A stretch of 64,000 nucleotides of DNA from Siphonodentalium dalli (Eukaryota > Mollusca > Scaphopoda > Gadilida > Siphonodentaliidae). This document shows, piece after piece, positions 34,627-45,825 of the stretch; the first letter of the stretch is position 1, and each line of letters begins with the position of its first letter. The notes beneath the pieces were generated by a model. It saw nothing but the letters and a program-made list of their open reading frames with translations, did not search any database and had not been told where the DNA came from. The stretch lies in the NCBI GenBank assembly GCA_032622095.1, contig CP136064.1, forward strand, positions 114,504,004 through 114,568,003, written 5' to 3'. A program made the translations under genes and the position numbers.

Positions 34627-37600
34627 ACACGTGGTTTATTCAGAAATAAAACAAAATCAAACTTCGAACGACTGTACAGGCCTATTCACAGTACTTGAAG
34701 TTTGCTTTTGGTGTGTTCAGTTATTCACAAAAGCATCGTGAGTGAGTTTTCACTTGATGGCAATTTGAATTTAAATCCAGGTGTTGTCACAAAATTATAT
34801 TAAAAATGTATTGAAATACAATATATGGTGTTCTTAAATCACCCAATTGTACAACTTCAAGCCATTGACCTACCCCTATTTCTGAGCATACCCTCTAATA
34901 TTTCACCCTATGCATCTTCTTAGCAGGGTATGGGTGAAGGGGTACCGGTATATCATAGAGTGGGCCGCAGATTTGACAGGTTGGGGGTGGGGTCTCTGAA
35001 GAGGATCCAAGGATTGCGGAAAATGTTGCCTCGGACTAATTTTCGCAGTATACCCGCTCCATTTAACTGATATCCAGGATCCAGCACATAGCCTGCATTA
35101 ATTGTAAGCAGCTTTATACCACAACATTCTTCAAACTTTAGATAGTGTTTGGCTCAAATTACAAAAATAATGTTGTTCATGTAATTTACCCTTATTGCTC
35201 TTGGTTTATATTGAAGTTAGGTATAATTCTTTGTCAAGTATATTAATTGCCATGGCATGTAGTCAATATTTTCTTAACTGTTATGCATGATTTCACCCCT
35301 CCCACTCTCTTAAAATTAAGTTTCTACATGTAGTAACTGGTGTTTGGGATTCGGGGTGGAGGGGGCAGTAGTGGTGGGTATATGTTAAAATGATTGTACT
35401 CTCAGTGTTTGAATTCATTTCCCTGAAATTATTAGAAGTTTATGTCCTCAGGTAAATAAATATTTCAAATCAAAAGGGACAGCACTTATCTGCCATACAT
35501 TGGTATTTACATGTATATCAAATTCACGGGGCAATAATTAAGTTAAACATGTAGTGAGGCATCCAAAGCAAAGCACTGTAAGTGCATGTTGTCATTTTCT
35601 TGTTTCACCCTCTCTGCATGCTGGTCACTAAAACAAGACTCATTTAAATTCAAAAACCTTTGTATGACTATATTGTGACAAATATGATTCAGTGGGTGAT
35701 ATATTGTGGCAAATATGATTCAGTGGGTGACGGTTCTTCAATTCAAGATCTCTCGCTCTCTATATATGTATATATATCAAGGAACTTCTAGCTATGTCAT
35801 CAGCTATTTATCACGGTCATGCCACTACTATTTTCAGTATTCTGTGTTAAAATATCATGTACCGTGGTTCTGTCTCCAGTTTCCAGACATTAGGACCACC
35901 TGAAATTAACAGATTCGAAAATCTTACAATGGGGATGGGGCATCACAGTGCTAAATTGAGTACTGGTCAGTACATGCACCACATACCAATACATTAGTTA
36001 TATAGTCGTATAATGTGTATAATTGTATATACGCCAAAAATGTTGGAAGCATCATGTGTCAAATGTTAATTGATTTGTCCCTATCTCAAGACCGAAGACA
36101 AAATTATTTGTGGTTAAGGTTTTCCTTACCTACCCTATTACCACCCCACTCTAAAGTTTTGTCATGCTTTTCAAGAAATTTGTACTCAATTTTGGATGTA
36201 AAATACAAAACATAAACTTCAATGTCTCGATCTGAATGGGATTTTCTCTGTCAAAGCATTGTGCTTATCACAGCTTATACCAAGAAAATCAAAATTAGGC
36301 TGATCTAAATATTTTAGAAGACACGAAAAGCCATATGAAAATGTCAAAGTATAATAACAAAATAATTTAAAAATACCCACATACCGTAAATTTAACATTT
36401 TGTTTTTCTTAGTCCTGTAACACTGAATATGTTTCAGACTTAATAGTATCTGAAGTGACACAGTGATGTGAATTAATTGTGTTGCCTTTTGTGGGGCAAA
36501 ATACGCTTATTTATTTCCAAGAAAAGTACGGTGATTATATTTGGGATCATTACGATTTTTAGCCGGGAAATTAATAAACGTAAGTTACTAGCAAAAACCG
36601 AAGCAAAATGTATATATTTTAAACAGAATTCGCCGACTAATTATAATAGCGCCGGGATTCCCACATCTAACAATGATTAAATATACTGAATTTGTATTGA
36701 GAAATCGAAAATGAAAGTACAATCAGCCAACAGAGTGCATGCATGGACCTACATTATATGACCCCGCTGCCATTTGGACTGGTAACATGCATGGACGCGT
36801 CCCAGTCTAGTCGTAATTATCAGAAAAGACATTTCTAGAAGCATTTCCGCGGAAAAGTGTCAAACCAACTTTTTTACCATAATTCGAAGGTGCCGAACAC
36901 GAATAGACTGCCTGTCGCCCGATTGGATGAACATAGGGTTCAATAAAAGGCTTTTAAAATCTTCGTGATTTCTTCGCTGGAGGGTTGTTGATACGGCGCA
37001 CCATACAACGCTATATGAAATCACGTAACTGGCCTTGAAATTAATCAAACTTATATACTCCTCGCGGACCGTTCAAAGCCGCGTTGTATCATGACACTAT
37101 CATCACAGTAATAATTCTGAAACATTAACATCATATTAATCAGGTACCTACGGTAAGACATAGCTCAACTGTTTTGTATATTTATCGACGATTCTCGTAA
37201 GAATTCTCTTATAGTCCGGGAGTCAATAGGGGTACACTTGCACCCCCGGGACTTAACTTCAGCTGACTCATGTTGTTCCTTATTATGTCCTTCAACTTTT
37301 AAGCAATGTTAACAAGAAAAAAAAAGTGGCCGTGTAGACTCCAGACGAGAAGGCGTCCATCCTGGCCGCCGTTTTTCAAATCAGACCCTAAGTCAGTTTT
37401 ATGCAAATTATAGCGGGAAAATCTCGTAAATTGTATACAAATGTATATATTTCCATGAAGCTAAGACATAATGACACTTTTTTGGCTTAAAATTGAAACT
37501 CACCCTCCAAGATGGCCGCCAAAATGGCCACCGGAAGTTGAAAATATGACGTGTTTTCACAAATATCTTCTAGATCAGTTCATGTTGTTTGGAACTTGTT
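34627..37600. other. Non-coding stretch with minor repeats
   Basis: A direct 32-bp duplication lies at about 35669-35732 (ACAAATATGATTCAGTGGGTGA twice, one base changed). A dispersed-repeat-like segment with CAAGATGGCCGCCAAAATGG lies near 37508. Many short ORFs, none recognisable. Confidence 0.45.
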
Positions 37601-37639
37601 GAGTAATATGATTTTATTTTGTGTTTTGTATATTAACTG

Positions 37640-38165
37640 ATTGTTGGAGCGGCGTGTATGAGTACGGTATACTGTGAGTTGCTGAATTGTCATGTGTGAG
37701 GTGTATATACAAGTATGGAAGGTATAAGTGGTCGTGTGTGTGGGTATTGGTATATCTGGAAGGGATCACCATTGGTGAGGTGTATATGTATACCTGGATT
37801 GACCCTATATGGTCATGGTTATGGCGAATAGGTATACATGTAGTGGCTGTATGGTCCATAGTGAAATGAATATGTATACACTGAGTGAATGTGTGATCGT
37901 GAATGTGTTGAATATGTATACATAGAGTGACTATATAGTCATGTGCCAGGTGTAGGAGTATACCCGGTGTTCATGCATGGTGAATCGTGGCTGTATCGTC
38001 ATTTGTGGTATGTACGGGTATAACCAAGTATGTCTGTATGGTCAGGTGTACGCGTATAAAGTTGGTGACTATATTGTCATTTGTGTGGTGTTTATGTATA
38101 TATGGAGGGACTGAGGTAATGGGTGGGTTGTACATGTGTACCTTGGGTGGCTATCGCTTTCCACA
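37640..38165 (+). repeat. Degenerate minisatellite, forward orientation
   Basis: Units of about 60-70 bp built on GAGGTGTATATGTATACCTGG, AGTGACTATATGGTCATG recur with heavy drift. Several are preceded by TGGTGAGGTG or GTGTATG. The ORFs here follow the repeat and do not look like genes. Confidence 0.7.
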
Positions 38166-38276
38166 ATAACTAAAGGATATGTTAATCAATAGAGAGGTCA
38201 TGTCAGAGAGTTCTCCATCTTGATGGTGTTTATGTACATGGGGGAAACGTTAAACGTGGAAAGCGATAGCCACCAA
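38144..38276. repeat. 19-bp perfect inverted repeat at the minisatellite switch point
   Basis: GGTGGCTATCGCTTTCCAC at 38144-38162 is exactly complementary to GTGGAAAGCGATAGCCACC at 38258-38276. Minisatellite units read forward to the left and reverse to the right of it. The ~95 bp between the stems is unique. Confidence 0.85.
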
Positions 38277-39190
38277 TTATCACAGTCATTCCATATATAC
38301 ATAAACACCACAGACATAACAATATAGTGACCCAATGTATACACGTACACCTGACCCATGACCACGGATGACCATACAGCCATGAGTCACAATGGAGGCA
38401 CACCGGGTATACTCCTAAACATGACCCATAACCATATAGTCACTCCGTGTATACCCGTGCATTTACCTCACCGTTGGACATACGATAATCCCCTGTATAC
38501 ATATTCTGAACACACATCGTCAAATAGACATTCAATATATACAACAACACCACAATGACCATAGAGTCACTCCAGGTATACATATGCACTTCACCAATGG
38601 CCATATATCCACTCGCTTCATACACATACCCTCACCATGCCATCTGGTATACTCCGTCACCTGACCTATGGTCATATAGTCACCCCATGTGTGCCTATTC
38701 AAAACATTCATACATGATCATGGTCAATCATTGTATTAATATTCACCTCACCATTGGCCATGTCACTCCCTGTATCCATATGTGTCACACCATAGCCGAA
38801 TAGCGACACAAGATATACTAATACACCCCAACCATGTCAGAAAAGTAACTCCAGGTATGCATATGCACCTCATCCATGGCCATATAGCCACTCGCTATAT
38901 ACACCCCTCGCCCATTATCATATAGCAACACGTGTGAATACCCGTATAACCTACACATTACCATACCGACACGAGTCAACAAGCAGGAACACTAGGTATA
39001 CTCATACACCTGACACATGACCATTTAGTCACTCCCTGTATATATATTCATTACATTTATGATCATACAGTCACTCCTTCTATATCTATCTACATGTACT
39101 CATCTCACAATTGACCATACAGTCACTACATACATACCTATTCGACACACATAGTCATATAACCACCTGGAAATGCTGAATGGCTGTTGG
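38277..39190 (-). repeat. Degenerate minisatellite, reverse orientation
   Basis: The same unit as in 37640-38165, now as its reverse complement (CATGACCATATAGTCACTCC, GTATACATATGCACCTCACC). At 39190-39225 a forward unit returns (GGCGAGGTGTATATGTATAC), a second change of strand. Confidence 0.7.
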
Positions 39191-39229
39191 CGAGGTGTAT
39201 ATGTATACATGGAGTGACTCTATGGTCTA

Positions 39230-40941
39230 GGGTGGGCTGAGCACCCTTCATCCACTCCCAAATCACCGCAAAGGCACGGCGTGCGTTAATCAAGTGATTA
39301 TTTAATGAGCGTTTGTTTTTGACGCATCGCTATAAAGAGCGTCTGTTTACCATTCAACGTTATTAGCATCTGCAGAGAGATATACGGGAACATTGAGTGG
39401 TTTCCTATGCGGGGAGATTTATTGGATGCCATAGTACTCTTACAACATCATTGTTATAGTATGTATGACACTTAGGTCAGGGCTTAGGGGGGGGGGGGGT
39501 AGATATAGGCATAATGCTTCTCAGAAATCCCGGTTACAAACCAACACCCACAATTTCGTATTTACGCAAACGTTATCGCTCGAAATTTATTATGCAGAGA
39601 GAAAGTGCTCTCCTATTTTTAGAACGCAACACATGTTTACGTCGCGTTGGTGATGGAGGTTCACGACGGGATTAATTGACTGTCCGCTCTTTGCGAGGAT
39701 GGGGTTCACGACGGGATTAACTTTGCGGGGACTATTGACCAACACTCACAATTTCGTCTTTTGCATCAGATACCAACACCTCGACCGATCGGGACGAAAC
39801 TTGGTACGTGAGTGTAGTTTGACCAGGTGGTCGTCGCTGTCGCATTGGCGAGCCCGTGCGACGCCCGTGCAGCGCATGCACAGATGAGATATCGGAAATC
39901 TGGCGACCCGATAAAATTCGTATCCGGGGCAAGATACATTCACATACCAAATTTCAAGTCGATAGCTCCACCCGTTTCCGAGATGTCGTCTGCGCATGCG
40001 CGAAGCTGGCGTCGCACGGCCTCGTCGACACGATAAAATTCGTACCCGGGGCAAGATACATTCTCATACCAAATTTCAAGTCGATAGCTCCACCCGTTTC
40101 CGAGATCTCGCCTGCGCATGCGCGAAGCTGGCATCGCACGGGCTCGCCGACCCGATAAAATTCGTATCCGGGCAAGAAACATTCACATACCAAATTTCAA
40201 GTCGATAGCTCAACCCGTTTCCGAGATATATATATTGTCCAATGTCATTTGCGGTTACCTCGGCCGTGATGAGTTAAGCGACATCGGCCGGTTAGGAGTT
40301 AAACGCGAACACGTCACGATCTCTTGACGGCGGAATAGATTTACGGAATGTTTTTTCGATGACCGAAGCATGGTCCTGCGTTCTTCCCGATAATTAAGGT
40401 ATAAACTTTAAACGGACACAGGCGTGTGATACATCGTTGGAAAGAGGAAACGCCACAGATTCTAACCATGCAAATTATATGACTGGCAATTTATTATTCG
40501 CGCTATATCGAATCGATTTGTGAGCACCGAACTGAAATATATTAGCGCAAAACGGCGTAAAAACAGATTTGACCTCGGCACGTGAACAGTTGATCTCAGA
40601 TCTGAAATCTGATGAGCTCATATTGACCGCCTGGTCAAACTACACACATGTACCAAGTTCCGTCCCGATCGGTCGAGAATCTTCCGAGATCTGGTCTGCG
40701 CATGCGCGAAGCTGGCGTCGCACGGGCTCGGCGACCCGATAAAATTCGTATCCTGGGCAAGATACATTCACATAGCAAATTTCAAGTCGATAGCTCTACC
40801 CGTTTACGAGATCTCGTCTGCGCACGCGCTGCACGGGCGTCGCACGGGCTCGACAATACGACAACGACCACCGCCTGGTCAATTTACACACACGTACCAA
40901 GTTTCGTCCCGATCGGTCGAGAATCGTAGATTTGTATTAAT

Positions 40942-40977
<36 letters not shown>

Positions 40978-40986
40978 TATAGTATA
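39230..40986. mobile_element. Helitron-related segment without clear ends
   Basis: It opens with sequence also found inside the three Helitrons that follow (AAAGGCACGGCG, AATGAGCGTTTGTTTTTGAC, TAAAGAGCGTCTGTTT, GCGGGGAGATTTATTGGA, TCAGGGCTTAGGGGG). It then carries a 122-bp tandem repeat and ends in a (CAGA)n run (40942-40976). No TC start or CTAG end of its own is visible. It is probably an older, truncated relative into which the Helitron array inserted at A-T 40986/44266. Confidence 0.55.
39880..40235. repeat. 122-bp tandem repeat, three units
   Basis: GATAAAATTCGTA starts at 39910, 40032 and 40154, an exact 122-bp period. Units contain CTGCGCATGCGCGAAGCTGG and ATTTCAAGTCGATAGCTCCA. A further unit lies at about 40690-40830, and inverted units lie inside Helitron 3 (43805-44075). 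Confidence 0.85.
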
Positions 40987-41389
40987 TCTATACTATATAT
41001 TTTGAGACTTCGTATATATATATGTACTTCATAGAATCGAAAACGGTTCGTTCGATTGAGTTCAAACTTCCCATCTAAATGTAAAAACACACGGGAATCG
41101 TCGTCGCGGCGTTTTGGAGAAGCTCAGAGCACGCGTTCTCCACTCTCAAAATCACCGCAAAGGCACGGCGGGGGTTAATCAAGTGATTAATTAATGAGCG
41201 TTTGTTTTTGACGCATCTCTATAAAGAGCGTCTGTTTCCCATTCAACGTTATTAGCATCTGCATAGTTATACGGGAACGTTTGAGTGCTTGCCTATGCGG
41301 GGAGATTTATTGGAGCTCTTACACCATCATTGTTATAGTATGTATGACACTTAGGTCAGGGCTTAGGGGGGGGGTAGTTATAGGCATAA

Positions 41390-41424
<35 letters not shown>

Positions 41425-42010
41425 ATATATGTGGGTACTTTCATAGAATCGAAAACGCGTGTAGGAACGGGCATCCACACGGCAATGTCGGCTTATAAGA
41501 CATCTTTACTACACATGACAGCCGCGATGGACAATTGGTCTCTATATTTGACTGGGAAATTCCAGGGAATGCCGATTGAGCTCAAACTTGCTACCTACGG
41601 GAAGTGTCATATATATATGTGTGTGTTCTTTATAGACTCGAACCGATTGAGCTCAAACTTGCTAAATACGGGAAGTGTCATGGACGGGTTCATTGAAAAA
41701 CCAAAAAAAATCGGGTAAAATTGAAAAACAAAATTAAAAAGGCACAATTAACTCCTTGAAAAACCAAAAAATATCGGGTAAAATTGAAAAACAAAAAATT
41801 CAATTAAAAAATTAAAAAGGCACAATTAACTCATTGAAAAACAAAATAATTAACTCATTGAAAAACAAAAAATTCAATTAAAATTGTCATGTTTCTGACT
41901 ATTGCCGAAATTTGCTGCAAATGCAGCACAAGTGTCTCGGAACCTGTTGCAATTGCTTTTTCGAACAAAGCCATGGGACGAATGCCGCCAGTGGCGGGCT
42001 AACCTTCTAG
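40987..42010 (+). mobile_element. Non-autonomous Helitron 1
   Basis: It begins TCTATACTATATATTTTGAG after an A (40986), the classical Helitron 5' end. It ends CTAG (42007-42010), preceded by a hairpin: CCGCC 41985-41989, loop AGT, GGCGG 41993-41997, ten bases from the terminus. No Rep/helicase is encoded. Inside are a G-run near 41367, an (AT)n run near 41390 and A-rich repeats at 41690-41885. Helitrons move by a rolling-circle mechanism and leave no target duplication. The next unit starts at the very next base. Confidence 0.8.
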
Positions 42011-42413
42011 TCTATACTATATATTTTGAGACTTCGTATATATATATGTACTTCATAGAATCGAAAACGGTTCGTTCGATTGAGTTCAAACTTCCCATCT
42101 AAATGTAAAAACACACGGGAATCGTCGTCGCGGCGTTTTGGAGAAGCTCAGAGCACGCGTTCTCCACTCTCAAAATCACCACAAAGGCACGGCGGGGGTT
42201 AATCAAGTGATTATTTAATGAGCGTTTGTTTTTGACGCATCTCTATAAAGAGCGTCTGTTTCCCATTCAACGTTATTAGCATCTGCATAGTTATACGGGA
42301 ACGTTTGAGTGCTTGCCTATGCGGGGAGATTTATTGGAGCTCTTACAACATCATTGTTATAGTATGTATGACACTTAGGTCAGGGCTTAGGGGGGGGGGG
42401 GGTAGTTATAGGC

Positions 42414-42455
<42 letters not shown>

Positions 42456-43047
42456 CTGTGTATATATGTGGGTACTTTCATAGAATCGAAAACGCGTGTA
42501 GGAACGGGCATCCCCACGGCAATGTCGGCTTATAAGACATCTTTACTACACATGACAGCCGCGATGGACAATTGGTCTCTATATTTGACTGGGAAATTCC
42601 AGGGAATGCCGATTGAGCTCAAACTTGCTACCTACGGGAAGTGTCATATATATATGTGTGTGTTCTTTATAGACTCGAACCGATTGAGCTCAAACTTGCT
42701 AAATACGGGAAGTGTCATGGACGGGTTCATTGAAAAAACCAAAAAAAATCGGGTAAAATTGAAAAACAAAATTAAAAAGGCACAATTAACTCCTTGAAAA
42801 ACCAAAAAATATCGGGTAAAATTGAAAAAAAAAAATTCAATTAAAAAATTAAAAAGGCACAATTAACTCATTGAAAAACAAAATAATTAACTCATTGAAA
42901 AAAAAAAAATTCAATTAAAATTGTCATGTTTCTGACTATTGCCGAAATTTGCTGCAAATGCAGCACAAGTGTCTCGGAACCTGTTGCAATTGCTTTTTCG
43001 AACAAAGCCATGGGACGAATGCCGCCAGTGGCGGGCTAACCTTCTAG
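42011..43047 (+). mobile_element. Non-autonomous Helitron 2, abutting the first
   Basis: It starts TCTATACTATATATTTTGAG directly after the CTAG of unit 1 and ends CTAG at 43044-43047, after the same CCGCCAGTGGCGG hairpin. It is nearly identical to unit 1 apart from a longer G-run (near 42391), a longer (AT)n run (42417-42450) and small A-tract changes. No coding capacity. Confidence 0.8.
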
Positions 43048-44264
43048 TACTATATATTTTGAGACTTCGTATATATATATGTATATATGTGTGTGGGTAC
43101 TTCATAGAATCCAAAACGCGTGTACAGATTGAGCTCAAATTTCGTATGTAAGTGTAAAATCACACCTACACCGTCGTAGTCGCGTTTTGGAGAAGCTCAG
43201 AGCACCCTTTATCCACTCCCAAATCAGCGAAAAGGCACGGCGGTGGTTAATCAAGTCATAATTTAATGAGCGTTTGTTTTTGACGCATCGCTATAAAGAG
43301 CGTTTTGTTTACCATTCAACGTTATTAGCATCTGCAGAGGGATTGTAGCCTGTCGCTCGAAAAAGCCGGCGTTTGTTTTCAATTCAATGCAATTTTATCC
43401 CTCGAAATATTATGCAGAGAGATGATTTCACGACGGGAAGCGTTTGTTTTCAGTTCAATACAATGTTATCGTACTGAGCGTCTACCGCAATCGGCACCGC
43501 GGTGGTTAATCGAGTCATAATTTAATGAGCGTTTGTTTTTGACGCATCGCTATAAAGAGCGTCTGTTTACCATTCAACGTTATTAGCATCTGCAGAGAGA
43601 TATACGGGAACAATAAATTTTGAGTGGTTTCCTATGCGGGGAGATTTGTTGGATGCCATAGTACTCTTACAACATCATTGTTATAGTATGTATGACACTT
43701 AGGTCAGGGCTTAAGGGGGGGGGGTAGTTAGTGTGGATATAGGCATAATGCTTCTCAGAAATCCCGGTTACAAACCAACACTCACAATTTCGTCTTTTGC
43801 ATCAGATACCAACACCTCGACCGATCGGGACGAAACTTGGTACGTGAGTGTAGTTTGACCAGGTGGTCGTCGTTGTCGTATTGGCGAGCCCGTGCAGCGC
43901 ATGCACAGACGAGATCTCAGAAACGGGTGGAGCTATCGACTTGAAATTTGGTATGTGAATGTATCTTGCCCCGGATACGAATGTTATCGGGTCGCCGAGC
44001 CCGTGCGACGCCAGCTTCGCGCATGCGCAGACCAGATCTCGGAAACGGGTGGAGCTATCGATTTGAAATTTGGTTTTTGAATAACCCGGACAACGTCGGG
44101 CTCAACAATTTTTCATCGGGTCAGTTCTTTCCGCCCGATGTACCTTAAATCTTATAGGGACGGGTACCATAATTTTTCTTGATTAAAAAGGCACAATTAA
44201 CTCGTTGAAAAGCCAAAAAATGTCATGTTTCTGACAACGACGCCAGTGGCGGGCTAACCTGCTA

Positions 44265-44265
<1 letters not shown>
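43048..44265 (+). mobile_element. Non-autonomous Helitron 3, variant interior
   Basis: It begins TACTATATATTTTGAGACTT, lacking the first four bases (TCTA) of the other units, directly after their CTAG. It ends CGCCAGTGGCG hairpin, then CTAG at 44262-44265 before a T. The interior differs: duplicated GCGTTTGTTTTTGACGCATC blocks (about 43268 and 43530), and 43805-44075 holds the 122-bp repeat family in inverted orientation relative to 39880-40235. Terminal sequences stay those of units 1 and 2, so it is a longer family member with captured or rearranged filler. Confidence 0.7.

Positions 44266-44330
<65 letters not shown>
44266..44330. repeat. (AT)n microsatellite, about 65 bp
   Basis: Uninterrupted TA dinucleotides follow the CTAG end of Helitron 3. 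The TATA context 5' of Helitron 1 (AGTATA) fits an A-T target in AT-rich DNA. Confidence 0.9.
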
Positions 44331-44334
<4 letters not shown>

Positions 44335-44339
44335 TAGAC

Positions 44340-44559
44340 AACTCTGTGTGGCGCGGCGCGGCGCGGCTACTGCGTGCAAGCGCGGCTAGAGTTACCGTTC
44401 TTGGCTCCGTGGTAAGTAATGACAAGTCTGATTCTCGAGACCTCATCAACTGCGAGGGCATATCATTCATTGCTTGTATTCATGGTTTTATTGACTCTGG
44501 TGTCATATATAGATGTTATTTTACCCGGAGAGCGCTATTATACAGGTCCCGTTGCTCTC
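44340..44559. other. Short GC-rich patch, no gene recognised
   Basis: GGCGCGGCGCGGCGCGG at about 44351-44367 followed by unique sequence. A 74-codon ORF crosses it without recognisable features. Confidence 0.35.
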
Positions 44560-45140
44560 GGGTGTCTTAAAAGGGCACTAAGAATTATATATATATATTT
44601 TTTTTGGCTATAGGCGAACCACCGGAGCTGAACATTTGAAAATGTGGGTAATTTGACTCAGGTAACCCGTTGATATCAGATGTCTTAAAATGGCAATAGT
44701 AATTAATTTAACTAATTAATTTATTATATATAAACAATAGTTGCAATCTGGAAGGTGAACATTGACACACTGGGATAAATTATCCCGTTGGGTAATATGG
44801 GGTTGTTTCCGTTGATCTCACACTCCTTAAAGGGGCAATTATGAACAACAATAAATAGCGTTCATTATAAGCTTAGACGATATGTAGAAACGTTAGTACA
44901 GATTAATCACTTGACAAGGGTAATGTTATGGAATAGGCACATTTGACCTCATATGACTTAAAGGGGCATTAATCAATTGCACGATACGCAGAGAGCGTTT
45001 ATTATTCAGCCCAGAAAATATGCAAGCAATGTGGTACACAAAAGGAAAATTACGCGGTGAATTTCACGACAGGGTGGTGTTGACATAAAATGACATGAAG
45101 AGGCACTAACAATTAGCAATAAAGAGCGTTTATTATCAAT
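44560..45140. repeat. Very degenerate ~120-bp tandem repeat
   Basis: The motif CTTAAAGGGGCA(C/T)TAA with AGAGCGTTTATTAT recurs at roughly 44567, 44684, 44828, 44958 and 45096 with strong drift, often preceded by TTGATCTCA-like sequence. It looks like an old satellite. Confidence 0.55.
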
Positions 45141-45189
45141 ATATTATCCCAATGTGCATTGTATGCATTTTCCGGACCACAGTTGGTCC

Positions 45190-45825
45190 TGAAATTTGGA
45201 ATGAATAACGACAGATACCAAATCTACAATAATCACTGCCATATTCAGGGTCACCACGGGTCACGGATACCTAATTTTACGCAATAGGAAAATCTGACCC
45301 CACATTATGAACCCTTGCGAACTTTCATCTCAACTATGGTAACTGAAATTTGGCAACGTCATCGGCATGTACCGACTCTACAATAATCACGAGCCCCGCA
45401 GTTCGAACTCCTATATTCTGGGTCATCACGGGTCACGGATACATAGTTTTACCCAATATGACACAATGACCCCACATTTAGAGCCCGTGGGCACTTTCCA
45501 CTGCACTATGGGCACTGAAATTTCGCACACCCATTAAGATGTACCCACTCTACAATAATCACGAGCCACGGAGTTCGAACTCCTATATTATGGGTCATCA
45601 CGAGTCACGGAAACCTCGTTTAACCCAATGTGACACCATGACCTCACCTTAAGAGCCCGTGCGCACTTTCCACTGCACTCTTGGTACTGAAATTTCGCAC
45701 ACTCATATGACACCATGACCCCACCTCAAGAGCCCGTGCGCACTTTCCACTGCACTATGGGTACTGAAATTTCGCACACTCATTAAAATGTACCCATTAT
45801 ACAATAATCACGAGCCACGCAAAAG
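45190..45825. repeat. Satellite B, ~165-bp units
   Basis: CTACAATAATCACGAGCC, GGTCATCACGGGTCACGGAT, TGACACCATGACCCCAC and GCACTTTCCACTGCACTATG recur in fixed order, about four partial units. One internal duplication lies near 45655-45770. It breaks into satellite A at about 45823 (GAGCCACGC then AAAAGTTCGGG). Confidence 0.75.

Noticed and set aside
45380-45620. tRNA-like B box (GAGTTCGAACTCC) in satellite B
   Set aside because: No matching A box or cloverleaf at the proper spacing; it recurs only as part of the repeat unit.
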